Assembly: GCF_007748035.1 (NCBI RefSeq)
Contig: NZ_CP036278.1
Span: 2,232,001 to 2,296,000, forward strand
From: Aeoliella mucimassa
Lineage (GTDB): Bacteria; Planctomycetota; Planctomycetia; Pirellulales; Lacipirellulaceae
Direction of reading: 5' to 3'
DNA length: 64,000 nt
This document shows, in pieces, positions 1 to 9,407 of this stretch (position 1 is its first letter; each line of letters opens with the position of its first letter). A program made the translations under genes and the position numbers. The notes beneath the pieces were generated by a model. It had not been told where the DNA came from and made no database searches. It saw nothing but the letters and a program-made list of their open reading frames with translations.

Positions 1-1
1 G

Positions 2-535
2 GCCACGATGCCAGAAACCGTGGGTGATTGGATATTGGTAGAAGAGACACCTCTACCAACTTACGCGACGGATATGCTTCAATGCGCAGGGCACATCAAT
101 CGCAAATATGTCAACAAAACAGACGGAAGCGAAATAGCAGTAGCGATTACAGTGGGACCTCCTGGTCCTATCGCAGTTCACACACCCGAAATCTGTTTTT
201 CAAGTCGCGCCTACGAGATTCAGGCTCCTCGAAAGGTTGTAACAATCGACAGCGGTGGCGTAATTCAAGATCGCTTCTGGCAAGTCGATTTCACCACCCG
301 CAATTTGATGGCGAGCGGGCTTCGGGTAATGTATGCGTGGAGTGATGGGGAGGCCTGGAAAGCTTCTGAATCTCCTCGTTTCGACTTTGCAGCTTCCTCG
401 ATGCTTTACAAGCTTCAGATTGCCTCATCAGTTTCTCCTACATCGACCCAGGTCGATGAAGGTCCTGCAACCGACTTTTTGCGACAACTGGTCCGCTCGA
501 ACTGGGACCTTTATCAGCAATCATCTGCACACTAA
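2..535 (+). CDS. EpsI-like exosortase-associated protein (DUF3485), 5' partial
   Basis: The reading frame is open from the window edge, so the true start may lie upstream; the first ATG is at 8. The product resembles the periplasmic EpsI/DUF3485 domain that accompanies or is fused to exosortases. It has a W-x-L segment near the start, then a conserved stretch around PPGPIAVHTPEICFSSRAY (residues 51-69 from the ATG), the usual core of this family with its H-x-P-x-x-C signature. EpsI proteins are linked to exopolysaccharide production and exosortase function. Its position just before a priming sugar transferase and an XrtA-type deacetylase fits. The exosortase itself would be expected to the left of the window. 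Family assignment rests on the core motif. Confidence 0.75.
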   Translation, partial: ATMPETVGDWILVEETPLPTYATDMLQCAGHINRKYVNKTDGSEIAVAITVGPPGPIAVHTPEICFSSRAYEIQAPRKVVTIDSGGVIQDRFWQVDFTTRNLMASGLRVMYAWSDGEAWKASESPRFDFAASSMLYKLQIASSVSPTSTQVDEGPATDFLRQLVRSNWDLYQQSSAH

Positions 536-644
536 TCAGTTTCTTGATAACTGATCTCACAGATAACACTCACACGACAGCTACTCCTAGTTGGTATGGG
601 GGGAGAGTAGTCGCGTTTATCGCATTGGGAGGTGCCAGAGCGTT

Positions 645-1547
645 ATGAGTACGATCATTCAAGCCGTCGTCAATGATTCGATTAGCGAATTCTCCGGATA
701 CTTTGATAGCAAAGCCATCGCATGCCAAGTATTGAGCGGAGTGTTGTTGATTCTGTTTGGTCCCTTAATGCTCCTGTGTATGGGGCTGGTGCTACTGACA
801 TCACGTGGACCAGCGATGTACAGCCAGGTCCGTGTAGGCAAACACGGCAAGCTATTCAAGGTCCATAAGATTCGCACGATGTACGTTGATGCGGAAAAAC
901 TATCTGGCCCTCAACTTTGTGCAAAAAGGGATGCACGAGTCACTCCAGTAGGAGGTTGGCTTCGTTTCCTCCACCTTGATGAACTACCTCAATTATTCAA
1001 TGTTCTCCATGGTGAGATGTGCCTCATTGGCCCAAGACCGGAGCGTCCCGAAATCATCGAGAAGAATTACCTTCGAGAGATTGTACCTGGTTTCGACAAC
1101 CGAACTTCGGTGCTGCCTGGTGTCACTGGACTTGCTCAAATCAATTTGCCAGCAGACCAGTCCGCAAAATGTGTCATCCCCAAAGTGGCATTGGACCTCG
1201 AATACATTAGGACGGCAAGCTTAGGGCTTGATCTACGCATCCTACTTTGTACTGCTTGTCGCATGCTCGGGGTGCGGCATGGTATTGCCGTGAAGCTCTT
1301 GCGACTCGACCGCCACATCGACTGGAACAGCGTTGACGAAGTGTGGGATAACCAGCCAGCTCACCTAACCAGGGCAATGGCACGCAAAGAACCCCAAGAT
1401 TGTTGTGCGGAAAGTAAACACTCCACTGCACGCAAGAAGACAGCCTGCTTGGTACACTCCGATGCAGTAATGACTACACAATTGGTAGGGGAATGCGAAT
1501 GCCATTCGATTGATGAAGATCACACGTTGCCCCACAAACCTCGTTAG
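645..1547 (+). CDS. Priming sugar transferase (WcaJ/PssY-type polyprenyl-phosphate sugar-1-phosphate transferase)
   Basis: This enzyme transfers a sugar-1-phosphate from a UDP-sugar to undecaprenyl phosphate at the inner membrane, the first step of polysaccharide assembly. A single hydrophobic helix spans about residues 28-51. It is followed by the cytoplasmic catalytic domain with Q-V-R-V-G and K-I-R-T-M, the catalytic acidic pair in LDELPQLFN (111-119) and the GPRPERPE motif (129-136). It corresponds to the short form without the N-terminal multi-helix part. The ATG at 645 is preferred over an in-frame start at 591 because GGGAGGT lies 11 bases upstream (627-633). The C-terminal 70 residues after the core are poorly conserved in character. 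Confidence 0.9.
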   Translation: MSTIIQAVVNDSISEFSGYFDSKAIACQVLSGVLLILFGPLMLLCMGLVLLTSRGPAMYSQVRVGKHGKLFKVHKIRTMYVDAEKLSGPQLCAKRDARVTPVGGWLRFLHLDELPQLFNVLHGEMCLIGPRPERPEIIEKNYLREIVPGFDNRTSVLPGVTGLAQINLPADQSAKCVIPKVALDLEYIRTASLGLDLRILLCTACRMLGVRHGIAVKLLRLDRHIDWNSVDEVWDNQPAHLTRAMARKEPQDCCAESKHSTARKKTACLVHSDAVMTTQLVGECECHSIDEDHTLPHKPR

Positions 1548-1640
1548 ACACTCCAGATAAAGCAGTAGCAGTGTTGCACCGACTGCCTCGACAGCGATGC
1601 ACCCCCTTCCATTCTCCCAATTCGACGACTTTAAGTGCGC

Positions 1641-2504
1641 ATGCAACATGCATTAACAATTGACGTCGAAGACTACTTTCAGGTCTCCAACTTCGAACCG
1701 TATATTCCGAAGACCGATTGGGACAATTATCCACTGCGTGTGGAGAAGAGCACTGAACGAGTGCTCGAAATTCTCGCCAGCAAGTCAATCACTGCGACAT
1801 TCTATATTGTGGGATATATTGCAGAGCGATGCCCCGCTTTAGTTAGGCGAATCAGCGATCAGGGACACCAGGTCGCCTCGCACAGTTACTGGCACCGACG
1901 TGTTTCATCCCTTACGCGACAAGAGTTCCGTGATGACCTCCGTCGCTCTCGACAGGTGTTGGAAGATACAATCGGAATGAAGGTGACTGCCTTTCGCGCA
2001 CCATCCTTCTCGATCACACATGACATGCCCTGGGCCCTGGATGTGCTTGTGGAAGAGGGCATTGATTCCGACTCCAGCTTGACTGCTGCGTCTCTTAACA
2101 AATTGACCCAGCAAGGGGATGTTTATGGGCCGTGCACAATGGAGCTAATATCCGGATTGCTTGATGAGTTCCCTATTGCAGTACAGCAGTTGGGAAACGT
2201 ATCGATGCCAATCTGTGGCGGTGGCTACTTTCGCCTGTTTCCATTGAAACTATCGGTCTACTTGCTGACTCGTTGGACGGAGCGATTCAGGGTTCCCTTC
2301 ACCTTTTACATCCACCCATGGGAGTTCGACCCCGACCAACCCAGACTCCGATTGGGAACTGCTCAGCAGAGATTTCGCCACTATGTGAATCTCTCAAGAA
2401 CCGAACAGAAATTCACAGACCTGCTCTCGGCATTCGACTTCGGACGCCTTGACGTTGTAGCGACTCAACAATGCGAGCCTCAGGCTTCGCTGGCCATTTC
2501 ATGA
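1641..2504 (+). CDS. XrtA/PEP-CTERM-type polysaccharide deacetylase (DUF3473)
   Basis: This is a NodB-fold carbohydrate deacetylase of the family found in exosortase loci. The metal-binding and catalytic motifs are visible: TIDVEDYF (residues 6-13), HSYWH (81-85) and RAPSFS (119-124). The C-terminal DUF3473 part contains GGGYFRLFPL and the FYIHPWEFDP block. It would remove acetyl groups from the exported polysaccharide or its precursor. A GTG at 1635 is in frame, but the ATG at 1641 gives the usual short lead into TIDVEDYF. The stop overlaps the next gene as ATGA at 2501-2504, which suggests translational coupling. Confidence 0.92.
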   Translation: MQHALTIDVEDYFQVSNFEPYIPKTDWDNYPLRVEKSTERVLEILASKSITATFYIVGYIAERCPALVRRISDQGHQVASHSYWHRRVSSLTRQEFRDDLRRSRQVLEDTIGMKVTAFRAPSFSITHDMPWALDVLVEEGIDSDSSLTAASLNKLTQQGDVYGPCTMELISGLLDEFPIAVQQLGNVSMPICGGGYFRLFPLKLSVYLLTRWTERFRVPFTFYIHPWEFDPDQPRLRLGTAQQRFRHYVNLSRTEQKFTDLLSAFDFGRLDVVATQQCEPQASLAIS

Positions 2505-3607
2505 CGGTCCATACACCTTCACAACCTGTTAGTGCCTCGCCAAATGAAGTAGTCGTACACCCGACTGGAATTACGTCTGTCTCGGTCGTGATTCCAGTCC
2601 GGAACGAATCTCTGCACATTCGCAACACGCTCGAACAAATCGTACGCCAAGATCTTCACGGAATTCACTTGGAAGTATTCGTCGTTGACGGAGAATCGAC
2701 TGACAACACCCGAGACATTGTGCTTGACTTTGCTACACATCATCCAATGGTTCAGTTGCTGGATAACCCGAACCGATTGTCCAGCGGTGCCAGGAACATC
2801 GCTATCGAACATATGCGAGGGGATGTGTTAGTGGTGATTGACGGCCATTGCGAGATTCCCACGCGAGAGTACTTCCTCGACCTTGTGGCCGCATTCGAAG
2901 AGAGCGGCGCCGATTGCCTGGGGCGTCCTCAGCCTTTGGATGTATCGAACGCAACACCTCTTCAGAAAGCAATTGCTGCAGCGAGATCTTCCCGCCTGGG
3001 ACATCACCCTGAGTCGTTCATTTATTCGGACGAGCCGCAATTCGTCCCAGCTAAGAGCGTCGCGGTTGCTTATCGCCGTGAGGTGTTCGACAGAGTAGGC
3101 CAATTTGACGAGAACTTCGACGCCCATGAAGATGGCGAATTCAATCTGCGGTGTGACCGGGCGGGCCTGAGTTGCTACCTGGATCCGAGACTAAAGGTTA
3201 AATACCTCCCGCGCACTAGTCTTACAGGACTATTTAAGCAAATGGTCCGCTATGGTCGTGGCCGCGTACGCTTGGCGCGCAAACATGCCGGCATGTGGGG
3301 CTTGGGTTCATTGATACCGGCGTGTTTGGTGCTTTACCTGATCATTGGCGCCGTTGCTTCTCTTTTGCTCAATCACGCCTGGATTCCGTACGTCGTTGGA
3401 CTTTCGATCTACCTAGCAGCGGTTGCAACTAGTGGCCTAATCATAGCACTCCAGCAACACAGTCTGGCAATGCTATATCGCGTTCCAGTTGTATTGGCCA
3501 CTGTTCATATTGGGGCTGGCTGGGGTGTGCTGGTGGAGTTGCTCGGGGGATCACGAAGAATGAAGACGGCTACCCCGCCTAGCTATCATGAGCACTTACA
3601 ATGCTAG
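2501..3607 (+). CDS. Family 2 glycosyltransferase, ExoA-like, with C-terminal membrane segments
   Basis: A GT-A fold transferase that adds a sugar to the lipid-linked repeat unit. The nucleotide-sugar site is seen in VVIPVRNE (residues 29-36) and DGESTDNT (63-70). An IDGHCEIP block stands where the metal-binding DxD is expected, and the HEDGEFNLR motif carries the likely catalytic acid. Two hydrophobic helices near the C-terminus anchor it in the inner membrane, as in succinoglycan ExoA. The ATG at 2501 overlaps the upstream stop; an in-frame start at 2471 would overlap the deacetylase by 34 bases and is less likely. Confidence 0.9.
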   Translation: MTVHTPSQPVSASPNEVVVHPTGITSVSVVIPVRNESLHIRNTLEQIVRQDLHGIHLEVFVVDGESTDNTRDIVLDFATHHPMVQLLDNPNRLSSGARNIAIEHMRGDVLVVIDGHCEIPTREYFLDLVAAFEESGADCLGRPQPLDVSNATPLQKAIAAARSSRLGHHPESFIYSDEPQFVPAKSVAVAYRREVFDRVGQFDENFDAHEDGEFNLRCDRAGLSCYLDPRLKVKYLPRTSLTGLFKQMVRYGRGRVRLARKHAGMWGLGSLIPACLVLYLIIGAVASLLLNHAWIPYVVGLSIYLAAVATSGLIIALQQHSLAMLYRVPVVLATVHIGAGWGVLVELLGGSRRMKTATPPSYHEHLQC

Positions 3608-3642
3608 CTGACTGAATAGCAATATAGGTCTGCACCTAACAT

Positions 3643-4872
3643 ATGCACGTTGCAGTTGTTGACGAATGGTTGCCCTATCCGGTGGATTGCGGAAAAAAAC
3701 TCCGCAGCTTCCACTTGTTGGCTCCTTTAGCGCGCACGCATCGTATTACGTATTTGGCGCCGAGAAGCGGGTATCGTGAGCAGGATGACCTGGCACAGCA
3801 GGCAATGACGGATGCTGGGTTCAAAGTGGTATGGATTGAACAACAGGTACCGCCAAACTCGGGATTAATGTTTGCTCCTCGATTGGCCAAAAACTTTTTC
3901 TCGCCGTATCCCTACTCAGTTGACCGCCATATAAATCGACAAATGCAAGTTCAGGTCGAACAACTTGATCGAGAAGGTGATGTCGATCTTTGGCACGCGG
4001 AGTGGACCCCTTATGTCGAGAATCTCAGAGGGTTCGTAAGCAAGCCATGGATCATTAATGCCCACAATGTTGAATCACTCATTTGGCAACGCTACCGTGA
4101 TGTGCAGCGCAATCGCATGAAAGCGTGGTACTTTAATATGCAGTACCAGAGGTTCGAAGCCTACGAACAACGAGCATTTCAAGAAGCAAGTTGTGTAGTT
4201 ACCTGCACCGACGACGACGCGACTATTGCTCGAACCACTATGAACGCAGAAAACGTACAGGTGGTTAGTAACGGTGTCGATACGTCGAGATTTACGACTG
4301 ATAGCATCAACCGCGACCACAATGAACTCTTGTTTCTTGGTAGCTTGGCTTGGCGTCCGAATTTGGACGCGGTTAAGCTACTACTCGACTCAATCTTTCC
4401 CGCAATTCGCGTTCAGCTTCCCAAGACGCGATTAACCATCGTCGGTTTTGAACCACCTTCGTGGTTAGTGTCACGCGTAGCACAGCTGCCAAACGTGGAG
4501 TTGTATGGGAACGCTCCGCAGGTAGAGCCCTTTCTCGAGCGAGCTGGTGCGATGGTCGTGCCGCTCCGAATAGGTGGAGGATCGAGAATCAAGATATTGG
4601 AAGCTCTTGGAGCTGCCTGCCCAGTAATATCCACCGCTGTTGGTGCTGAAGGACTACATCTTCAACCAACAACCGATATTGTAATCGCAAACACTGTCGA
4701 ATCATTTGCGGACACGACAGTCAAAGCACTTGCAAACTATCGGGCGTTGCTCCAAACAGCACACTCAGGCCGCAACGTAGTTCGAGCTCGGTACGAATGG
4801 AGTAGTTTAGCAGAGCAACTCGGCGAAATCTGGGAAATGCAGCTAGCCACAGAAGGAATGCTAGCAGTATGA
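3643..4872 (+). CDS. Glycosyltransferase family 4, PEP-CTERM/EpsH1 locus type (TIGR03087-like)
   Basis: A GT-B fold transferase. The N-terminus, with VDEWLPYPVDCGKKLRSF, is typical of the sugar transferases that accompany PEP-CTERM/EpsH1 systems. The C-terminal half has the sugar-nucleotide binding loop GGGSRIKILEALGAACPVI and a GAEGL segment. It has no membrane segments, so it probably acts at the cytoplasmic face on the growing repeat unit. It ends in an ATGA overlap with the next glycosyltransferase at 4869-4872. Confidence 0.9.
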   Translation: MHVAVVDEWLPYPVDCGKKLRSFHLLAPLARTHRITYLAPRSGYREQDDLAQQAMTDAGFKVVWIEQQVPPNSGLMFAPRLAKNFFSPYPYSVDRHINRQMQVQVEQLDREGDVDLWHAEWTPYVENLRGFVSKPWIINAHNVESLIWQRYRDVQRNRMKAWYFNMQYQRFEAYEQRAFQEASCVVTCTDDDATIARTTMNAENVQVVSNGVDTSRFTTDSINRDHNELLFLGSLAWRPNLDAVKLLLDSIFPAIRVQLPKTRLTIVGFEPPSWLVSRVAQLPNVELYGNAPQVEPFLERAGAMVVPLRIGGGSRIKILEALGAACPVISTAVGAEGLHLQPTTDIVIANTVESFADTTVKALANYRALLQTAHSGRNVVRARYEWSSLAEQLGEIWEMQLATEGMLAV

Positions 4873-6101
4873 GCCTAGCGGACTTCCCGTCGACAGACTC
4901 ATTGCCGGCATCGAGCGAATACGCCCTACACTCAGGAACAGCGGAATCTTCAAAAGGCAGACACGTCGTCCACATCACTTCTTCGCGGTTCTACGGTGGT
5001 CCCGAACGACAGATGCTAGAACTCGCACGAGAGCTGTCCGACGATACAACAACGTCATTCATCTCATTTGCCGAAGGAGGCTTGTGCGACACCTTTCTTC
5101 AAGAAGTAAGAGGATCGGGCTTTCGGGCGATAAGACTTCACAGTGATACACCTCACTTGATCAAAGCTGCGAAAGAGCTAACAAACCAGCTGAAAGCCCT
5201 TAGAGCCGACGTTGTGATAACCCATGGATACAAGGCAGGTCTACTTGGCTTGTGGTCATCTCGACAGTTGAGGTTGCCTGTGGTCGCTGTCTCGCGAGGT
5301 TGGACTGCAGAGACCTGGAAGGTTCGGGTCTATGAGAAGCTAGATCGCTGGGCACTTCGTAAGGCAGATGCTGTAGTGTGTGTTTCTAATGGCCAAGCAC
5401 AAAAGGTAAAGAGTACGGGAGCCCCGGGAGATCGACTAAAGATAATCCACAATGCGATACGAACCGAACGATTCAACAAGGAACTTCAGATAGAGCATCG
5501 CCAGCATCTCGAGACTTTATTTCCCTCATCACTACGATACATTATTGGGGCTGCAGGCCGACTGAGCCCCGAGAAGGGCTTTGACTGCCTGATAGACGCT
5601 GTCGCGATTCTCCGCGATAAACTCCACCGCACTGATTTTGGAGTTGTACTGTTCGGGGAGGGTGCCTTGCATGATGAGTTGCAAAAGCAATTAGACAAAT
5701 TGGGGCTTGCTGACCAGTTCGTTCTGGCAGGCTTTACTTCTGAACTCGACATGTACATGCCACATTTTGATCTATTTGTGCAATCTTCTCATACCGAAGG
5801 ACTGCCGAACGTGCTATTGGAAGCAGCGGCGGCCGGAGTGCCAGTGATTGCCACAGATGTCGGGGGGACCTCGGAAGTTGTCGACAACCACCGGACCGGC
5901 GTCCTAGTGCACGCCGGTGACGCGACTGCTTTGGCAAACGAACTCTTGCAGCTACTGGAAGACGACGAGCTACGAAACACGATGCGACTTGCGGCGCCAC
6001 AATATGTAAGGGAACATTTCACTTTTGCATCCCAGGCTACTGCCTACCGAGACTTGTTTCGTCAGCTGACATGTAATCACCACAAGGCATGTCCCCAATG
6101 A
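4869..6101 (+). CDS. Family 4 glycosyltransferase
   Basis: A GT-B glycosyltransferase. After a variable lead of about 30 residues the domain starts at HITSSRFYGGPERQMLELA, with the Gly-rich acceptor-side loop. The donor-side domain shows GRLSPEKGFDCLIDA and the E-x7-E motif in EGLPNVLLEAAAAGVPVIA, followed by TDVGGTSE. It follows the previous transferase by a 4-base overlap and itself runs into the next one, so three GT4 enzymes are likely made together. The exact sugar donor cannot be told from sequence. Confidence 0.9.
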   Translation: MSLADFPSTDSLPASSEYALHSGTAESSKGRHVVHITSSRFYGGPERQMLELARELSDDTTTSFISFAEGGLCDTFLQEVRGSGFRAIRLHSDTPHLIKAAKELTNQLKALRADVVITHGYKAGLLGLWSSRQLRLPVVAVSRGWTAETWKVRVYEKLDRWALRKADAVVCVSNGQAQKVKSTGAPGDRLKIIHNAIRTERFNKELQIEHRQHLETLFPSSLRYIIGAAGRLSPEKGFDCLIDAVAILRDKLHRTDFGVVLFGEGALHDELQKQLDKLGLADQFVLAGFTSELDMYMPHFDLFVQSSHTEGLPNVLLEAAAAGVPVIATDVGGTSEVVDNHRTGVLVHAGDATALANELLQLLEDDELRNTMRLAAPQYVREHFTFASQATAYRDLFRQLTCNHHKACPQ

Positions 6102-7219
6102 TTGCGCCAAATGCTGGGGAGACGGACAAGAGTGGTCCAACACGAGTTTGTTTCGTGATCGATCGGCTTTCGCGAGCGGGAACCGAAAGTCAACTATTGC
6201 TAACCATTAAGCAATTAGACCGAAGTAAGTTTGAGCCCTATCTTTGTTTACTCGATGGCAATGACGACGAATCACAGGCCCTATTGCCAGACAACTGCCC
6301 AACATGGTGCTTGGGCATACGCCGGCTAGTGTCTCCTCGAGCAATACAACAAGGCTGGAAGTTTTGGAACTTACTGCGACAGCACAGAATTGGTGTTGTA
6401 CAGACATTCTTTCCCGACAGCACGCGTTTTGCCGCTCCATTAGCAAAGGCCGCTGGTGTAAGGCAAGTCGTGGGGTCCCGCCGAAACATCGGCCACTGGA
6501 TGACAGCCCGAGACAAGCGCATCGCACGGTTCTATAACCAGTGGTTTATCGACAAGATTGTCGCCAACTGCGAAGCAGCCCGCCAGGCAGTGATCGAGCA
6601 AGAAAATGCAAAGCCCGACCAAGTGGTAGTTGTTCACAATGCTATCGATCTGGAGCGTTTCAAAGACATTGCACCTTGGACTCCCAAACCTGCTGGCGTG
6701 CCACGCAAGGTTGGCATGGTCGGTAACCTCCGCCCGGTGAAAGGCCCCGATCTTTTCATCCATGCAGCCGCCCTCGTCTTACATGAGATTCCCGACACAA
6801 CGTTTGAAATCGCTGGTGGAGGTGACCAGGCCCCTTACCAACGCATAATAGACAGTCTTGGAATCAGCGATCAGGTGAAACTGCTCGGCTCAGTTGACGA
6901 CATACCATCATTCCTGGCAACACTCGACGTAGCGGTACTGCCATCACGAGCGGAGGGTTGTTCGAACGCCTTATTAGAGTACATGGCTGCTGGAAGACCG
7001 ATTGTGGCAACGGATGTGGGGGGGAATTCGATTGCACTGGGCCACTTGGCACCCCAGACTTGCATTACGTCCGAGAATGTAAATGGAATAGCCACACGCA
7101 TCTTAGACTATCTATGCAGATCCGACGTTGCTCGCGAAATAGCTGAAGGATCAGCAGATTTGGTTCTAGCGTCCCAGTCCTGCGTGCCCTTGGCTGATCT
7201 GTATTCGTTGAGACATTAG
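6098..7219 (+). CDS. Family 4 glycosyltransferase
   Basis: A third consecutive GT-B enzyme. The N-domain loop is seen in DRLSRAGTESQLLLTIKQLD, the C-domain in GNLRPVKGPDLFIHA, and the E-x7-E motif in EGCSNALLEYMAAGRPIV followed by TDVGGN. I prefer the ATG at 6098, which forms ATGA with the stop of the upstream gene (6099-6101). An in-frame ATG at 6089 would add three residues. It belongs to the repeat-unit assembly set. Its donor specificity is unknown. Confidence 0.9.
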   Translation: MIAPNAGETDKSGPTRVCFVIDRLSRAGTESQLLLTIKQLDRSKFEPYLCLLDGNDDESQALLPDNCPTWCLGIRRLVSPRAIQQGWKFWNLLRQHRIGVVQTFFPDSTRFAAPLAKAAGVRQVVGSRRNIGHWMTARDKRIARFYNQWFIDKIVANCEAARQAVIEQENAKPDQVVVVHNAIDLERFKDIAPWTPKPAGVPRKVGMVGNLRPVKGPDLFIHAAALVLHEIPDTTFEIAGGGDQAPYQRIIDSLGISDQVKLLGSVDDIPSFLATLDVAVLPSRAEGCSNALLEYMAAGRPIVATDVGGNSIALGHLAPQTCITSENVNGIATRILDYLCRSDVAREIAEGSADLVLASQSCVPLADLYSLRH

Positions 7220-7225
7220 CCTGTG

Positions 7226-7861
7226 ATGCGCTCACGCATTCGAGATTCCGTCACCTACTTGTTCGTTGTGTTACTGACTCCGTGTTGGGGACCCGTACGA
7301 ATTGCCGGCGGGAAGGACCGCAACACACCATACTTTACAACATGTGGTCAGTTTCTATCACTCATCCCGGGACACATCGGAACCTTTGCAAGACGTGCTT
7401 ATTATTTGATGACTCTCAAGTCATGCTCAAACGACGTCGGTATTGCATTCGGATCCTGGTTCTCAAAGAGAGACACACACATCAGCGAGCGTGTTTCCAT
7501 CGGAGCACATTGCCTCATAGGCTCTTGTTCCATCGGACAAGACACCTTGATTGGCAGTAATGTCGATATACTAAGTGGACGTCATCAACACGGAGTCGAC
7601 ATCCAAGCAGGTGAACGCAATCGCCAAGAAAGTACTTTCCAACAACTTTTAATTGGTTCAAATGTCTGGATTGGCAATCGCACAGTGATCATGGCTGACA
7701 TTGGGGACAACTCGATCATAGGAGCTGGTAGTGTTGTCGTCCATGCAGTCTCAAGCAACTCATTAGCTGTAGGCAATCCAGCTAGGAGCAAACGAACATT
7801 AACGGCAGATGCACAATCTGCCCCCACCATTGATAGCACGCCAGCAATAACTGCGATCTGA
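7226..7861 (+). CDS. Hexapeptide-repeat acyltransferase (CysE/WbbJ-like)
   Basis: A left-handed beta-helix acyltransferase, likely an O-acetyltransferase that decorates the polysaccharide using acetyl-CoA. Hexapeptide repeats run from about residue 90 to 185, for example IGAHCLIGSCSIGQDTLIG and IGSNVWIGNRTVIMADIG. They end in IGAGSVVVHAV and the GNPAR turn typical of the family. The catalytic His is probably in SGRHQHG. A GTG at 7223 immediately before the ATG is an equally possible start; the gene begins only six bases after the previous stop. Confidence 0.85.
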   Translation: MRSRIRDSVTYLFVVLLTPCWGPVRIAGGKDRNTPYFTTCGQFLSLIPGHIGTFARRAYYLMTLKSCSNDVGIAFGSWFSKRDTHISERVSIGAHCLIGSCSIGQDTLIGSNVDILSGRHQHGVDIQAGERNRQESTFQQLLIGSNVWIGNRTVIMADIGDNSIIGAGSVVVHAVSSNSLAVGNPARSKRTLTADAQSAPTIDSTPAITAI

Positions 7862-8021
7862 CATTAGGACGACAGACACCATAGTGCAGCAAGTAAGCTG
7901 AGCTTGCCTTTTGACCTGTGATGGCCACGCTCAGCCTGCTGCCACTTCTCCAATGAGACATCATAGGTTTTGCTCCTGAGTTGCACACATTGCAATTTCT
8001 ATTAACAAAGCGTCTGCAATT

Positions 8022-9407
8022 ATGCACAGCCTGAAACCAACTCTTCTCAACACACTTCTTCGGGCGACGGGAGAAGGTGAGCGGATCACCTTTCAGCAGC
8101 AGTGCGAACGTTCGCAATGGTGGAATCCTGAGCAACTGTCAGCTTTGCAACTCACGCGTCTTAGAGCACTGCTTCAACATGCTTATCAGAATTGCGAGTA
8201 CTATCGCGACACGATCAATAAGGCGGACTTCGATGTCACTTCAATTGACTCTGTTGACGATCTTCGCGCTCTCCCCCAACTAACGAAGTCCATTATTCAG
8301 CAGAACACCACATCATTGGTTGCTTCTAATTGGCCCGAGTCAGACACCATACAGAACTTCACGGGAGGCTCGACCGGACAACCTCTACGCCTGTATTACA
8401 ATAAGTCTCGTCATGAATCTCGCGTGGCGATCACTATGAGGCATGACGGATGGGCAGGCCGCTTTATTGGAGGTCGAGTTGCCTATTTCTGGGGGGCTCC
8501 AAGAGATGCTCCCTCTCAGAAACTACAATCCCGTGTACGTCGGTGGTTGGAAGGATCGACTCTGTGGCTAGATACAGGCAACATCTATCCACAGCAATTT
8601 ACCATCTTCAATGAGCAACTAATACGCTTCCGCCCTACGGTAATCGTAGCCTACGCCAACTCCCTTTCTCTCTTTGCGAATTACTTACTTGAGAAGGGAC
8701 TCACTACTTGCCATCCTAAATCCATCATAACTTCGGCGGAGATTCTGACCGATGAGTCCAGACAAGTCATAGAAAAAGTGTTTGGCTGCCCAATTTTCAA
8801 TCGCTACGGATGCCGAGAGGTCTCGGTGATTGCTAGCGAGTGCGAGGAGCACGAAGGGCTACATATCTCCGCTGAAGGTTTACACATAGAGATAGTCGAT
8901 CAGCATGACCAACCTGTGAAGCAAGGTGAGTCAGGCGATATCCTGGTGACAGATCTGCTGAACTATGCGATGCCGCTGATTCGCTATCGAATCGGTGACC
9001 TCGGATCTTGGATGCATGGACCGTGTAAATGTGGGCGAGGCCTCCCTCGCCTTAAATCAGTCGACGGCCGAGTGACCGACTTTATTGTTGGGAGCGACAA
9101 CCAACTTGTGTCCGGCGTATTCTTGGCAACGTATGTAGTAGCCCAAAGGCCATCTCTTGGGCGAGTGCAGATTGTCCAGTCTCGGGCGGGGCATGTAGAG
9201 TTACTCGTGTGTCCCAGCGATGCATTTGATGCAACATCGGACATCTCCTATCTGCAGCAGTCCATGGCACGACATGTCGGACCAATTGATATTGAGGTTA
9301 CGCTTGTCGATGAGATAGAGCCCGAACCATCTGGCAAGCTGTTATTCTGCAAGTCGACAATCTCCCGCTCGGCTACATCTCCTCTACTGGCTGGTTCACC
9401 CAGATGA
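8022..9407 (+). CDS. CapK/phenylacetate-CoA ligase-like adenylate-forming enzyme
   Basis: The protein belongs to the AMP-binding superfamily, in the subgroup (CapK, PaaK-like) often found in capsule and exopolysaccharide loci. The ATP-binding P-loop equivalent is FTGGSTGQPL near residue 115. Further blocks are NRYGCREVS, the IRYRIGDLG segment with the adenylate-anchoring Asp, and a C-terminal PSGKLLFC lysine region. It probably activates a carboxylate and transfers it to the glycan or a carrier; the substrate is unknown. The stop overlaps the polymerase start as ATGA at 9404-9407. A 160-base spacer before it suggests a possible new promoter. Confidence 0.8.
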   Translation: MHSLKPTLLNTLLRATGEGERITFQQQCERSQWWNPEQLSALQLTRLRALLQHAYQNCEYYRDTINKADFDVTSIDSVDDLRALPQLTKSIIQQNTTSLVASNWPESDTIQNFTGGSTGQPLRLYYNKSRHESRVAITMRHDGWAGRFIGGRVAYFWGAPRDAPSQKLQSRVRRWLEGSTLWLDTGNIYPQQFTIFNEQLIRFRPTVIVAYANSLSLFANYLLEKGLTTCHPKSIITSAEILTDESRQVIEKVFGCPIFNRYGCREVSVIASECEEHEGLHISAEGLHIEIVDQHDQPVKQGESGDILVTDLLNYAMPLIRYRIGDLGSWMHGPCKCGRGLPRLKSVDGRVTDFIVGSDNQLVSGVFLATYVVAQRPSLGRVQIVQSRAGHVELLVCPSDAFDATSDISYLQQSMARHVGPIDIEVTLVDEIEPEPSGKLLFCKSTISRSATSPLLAGSPR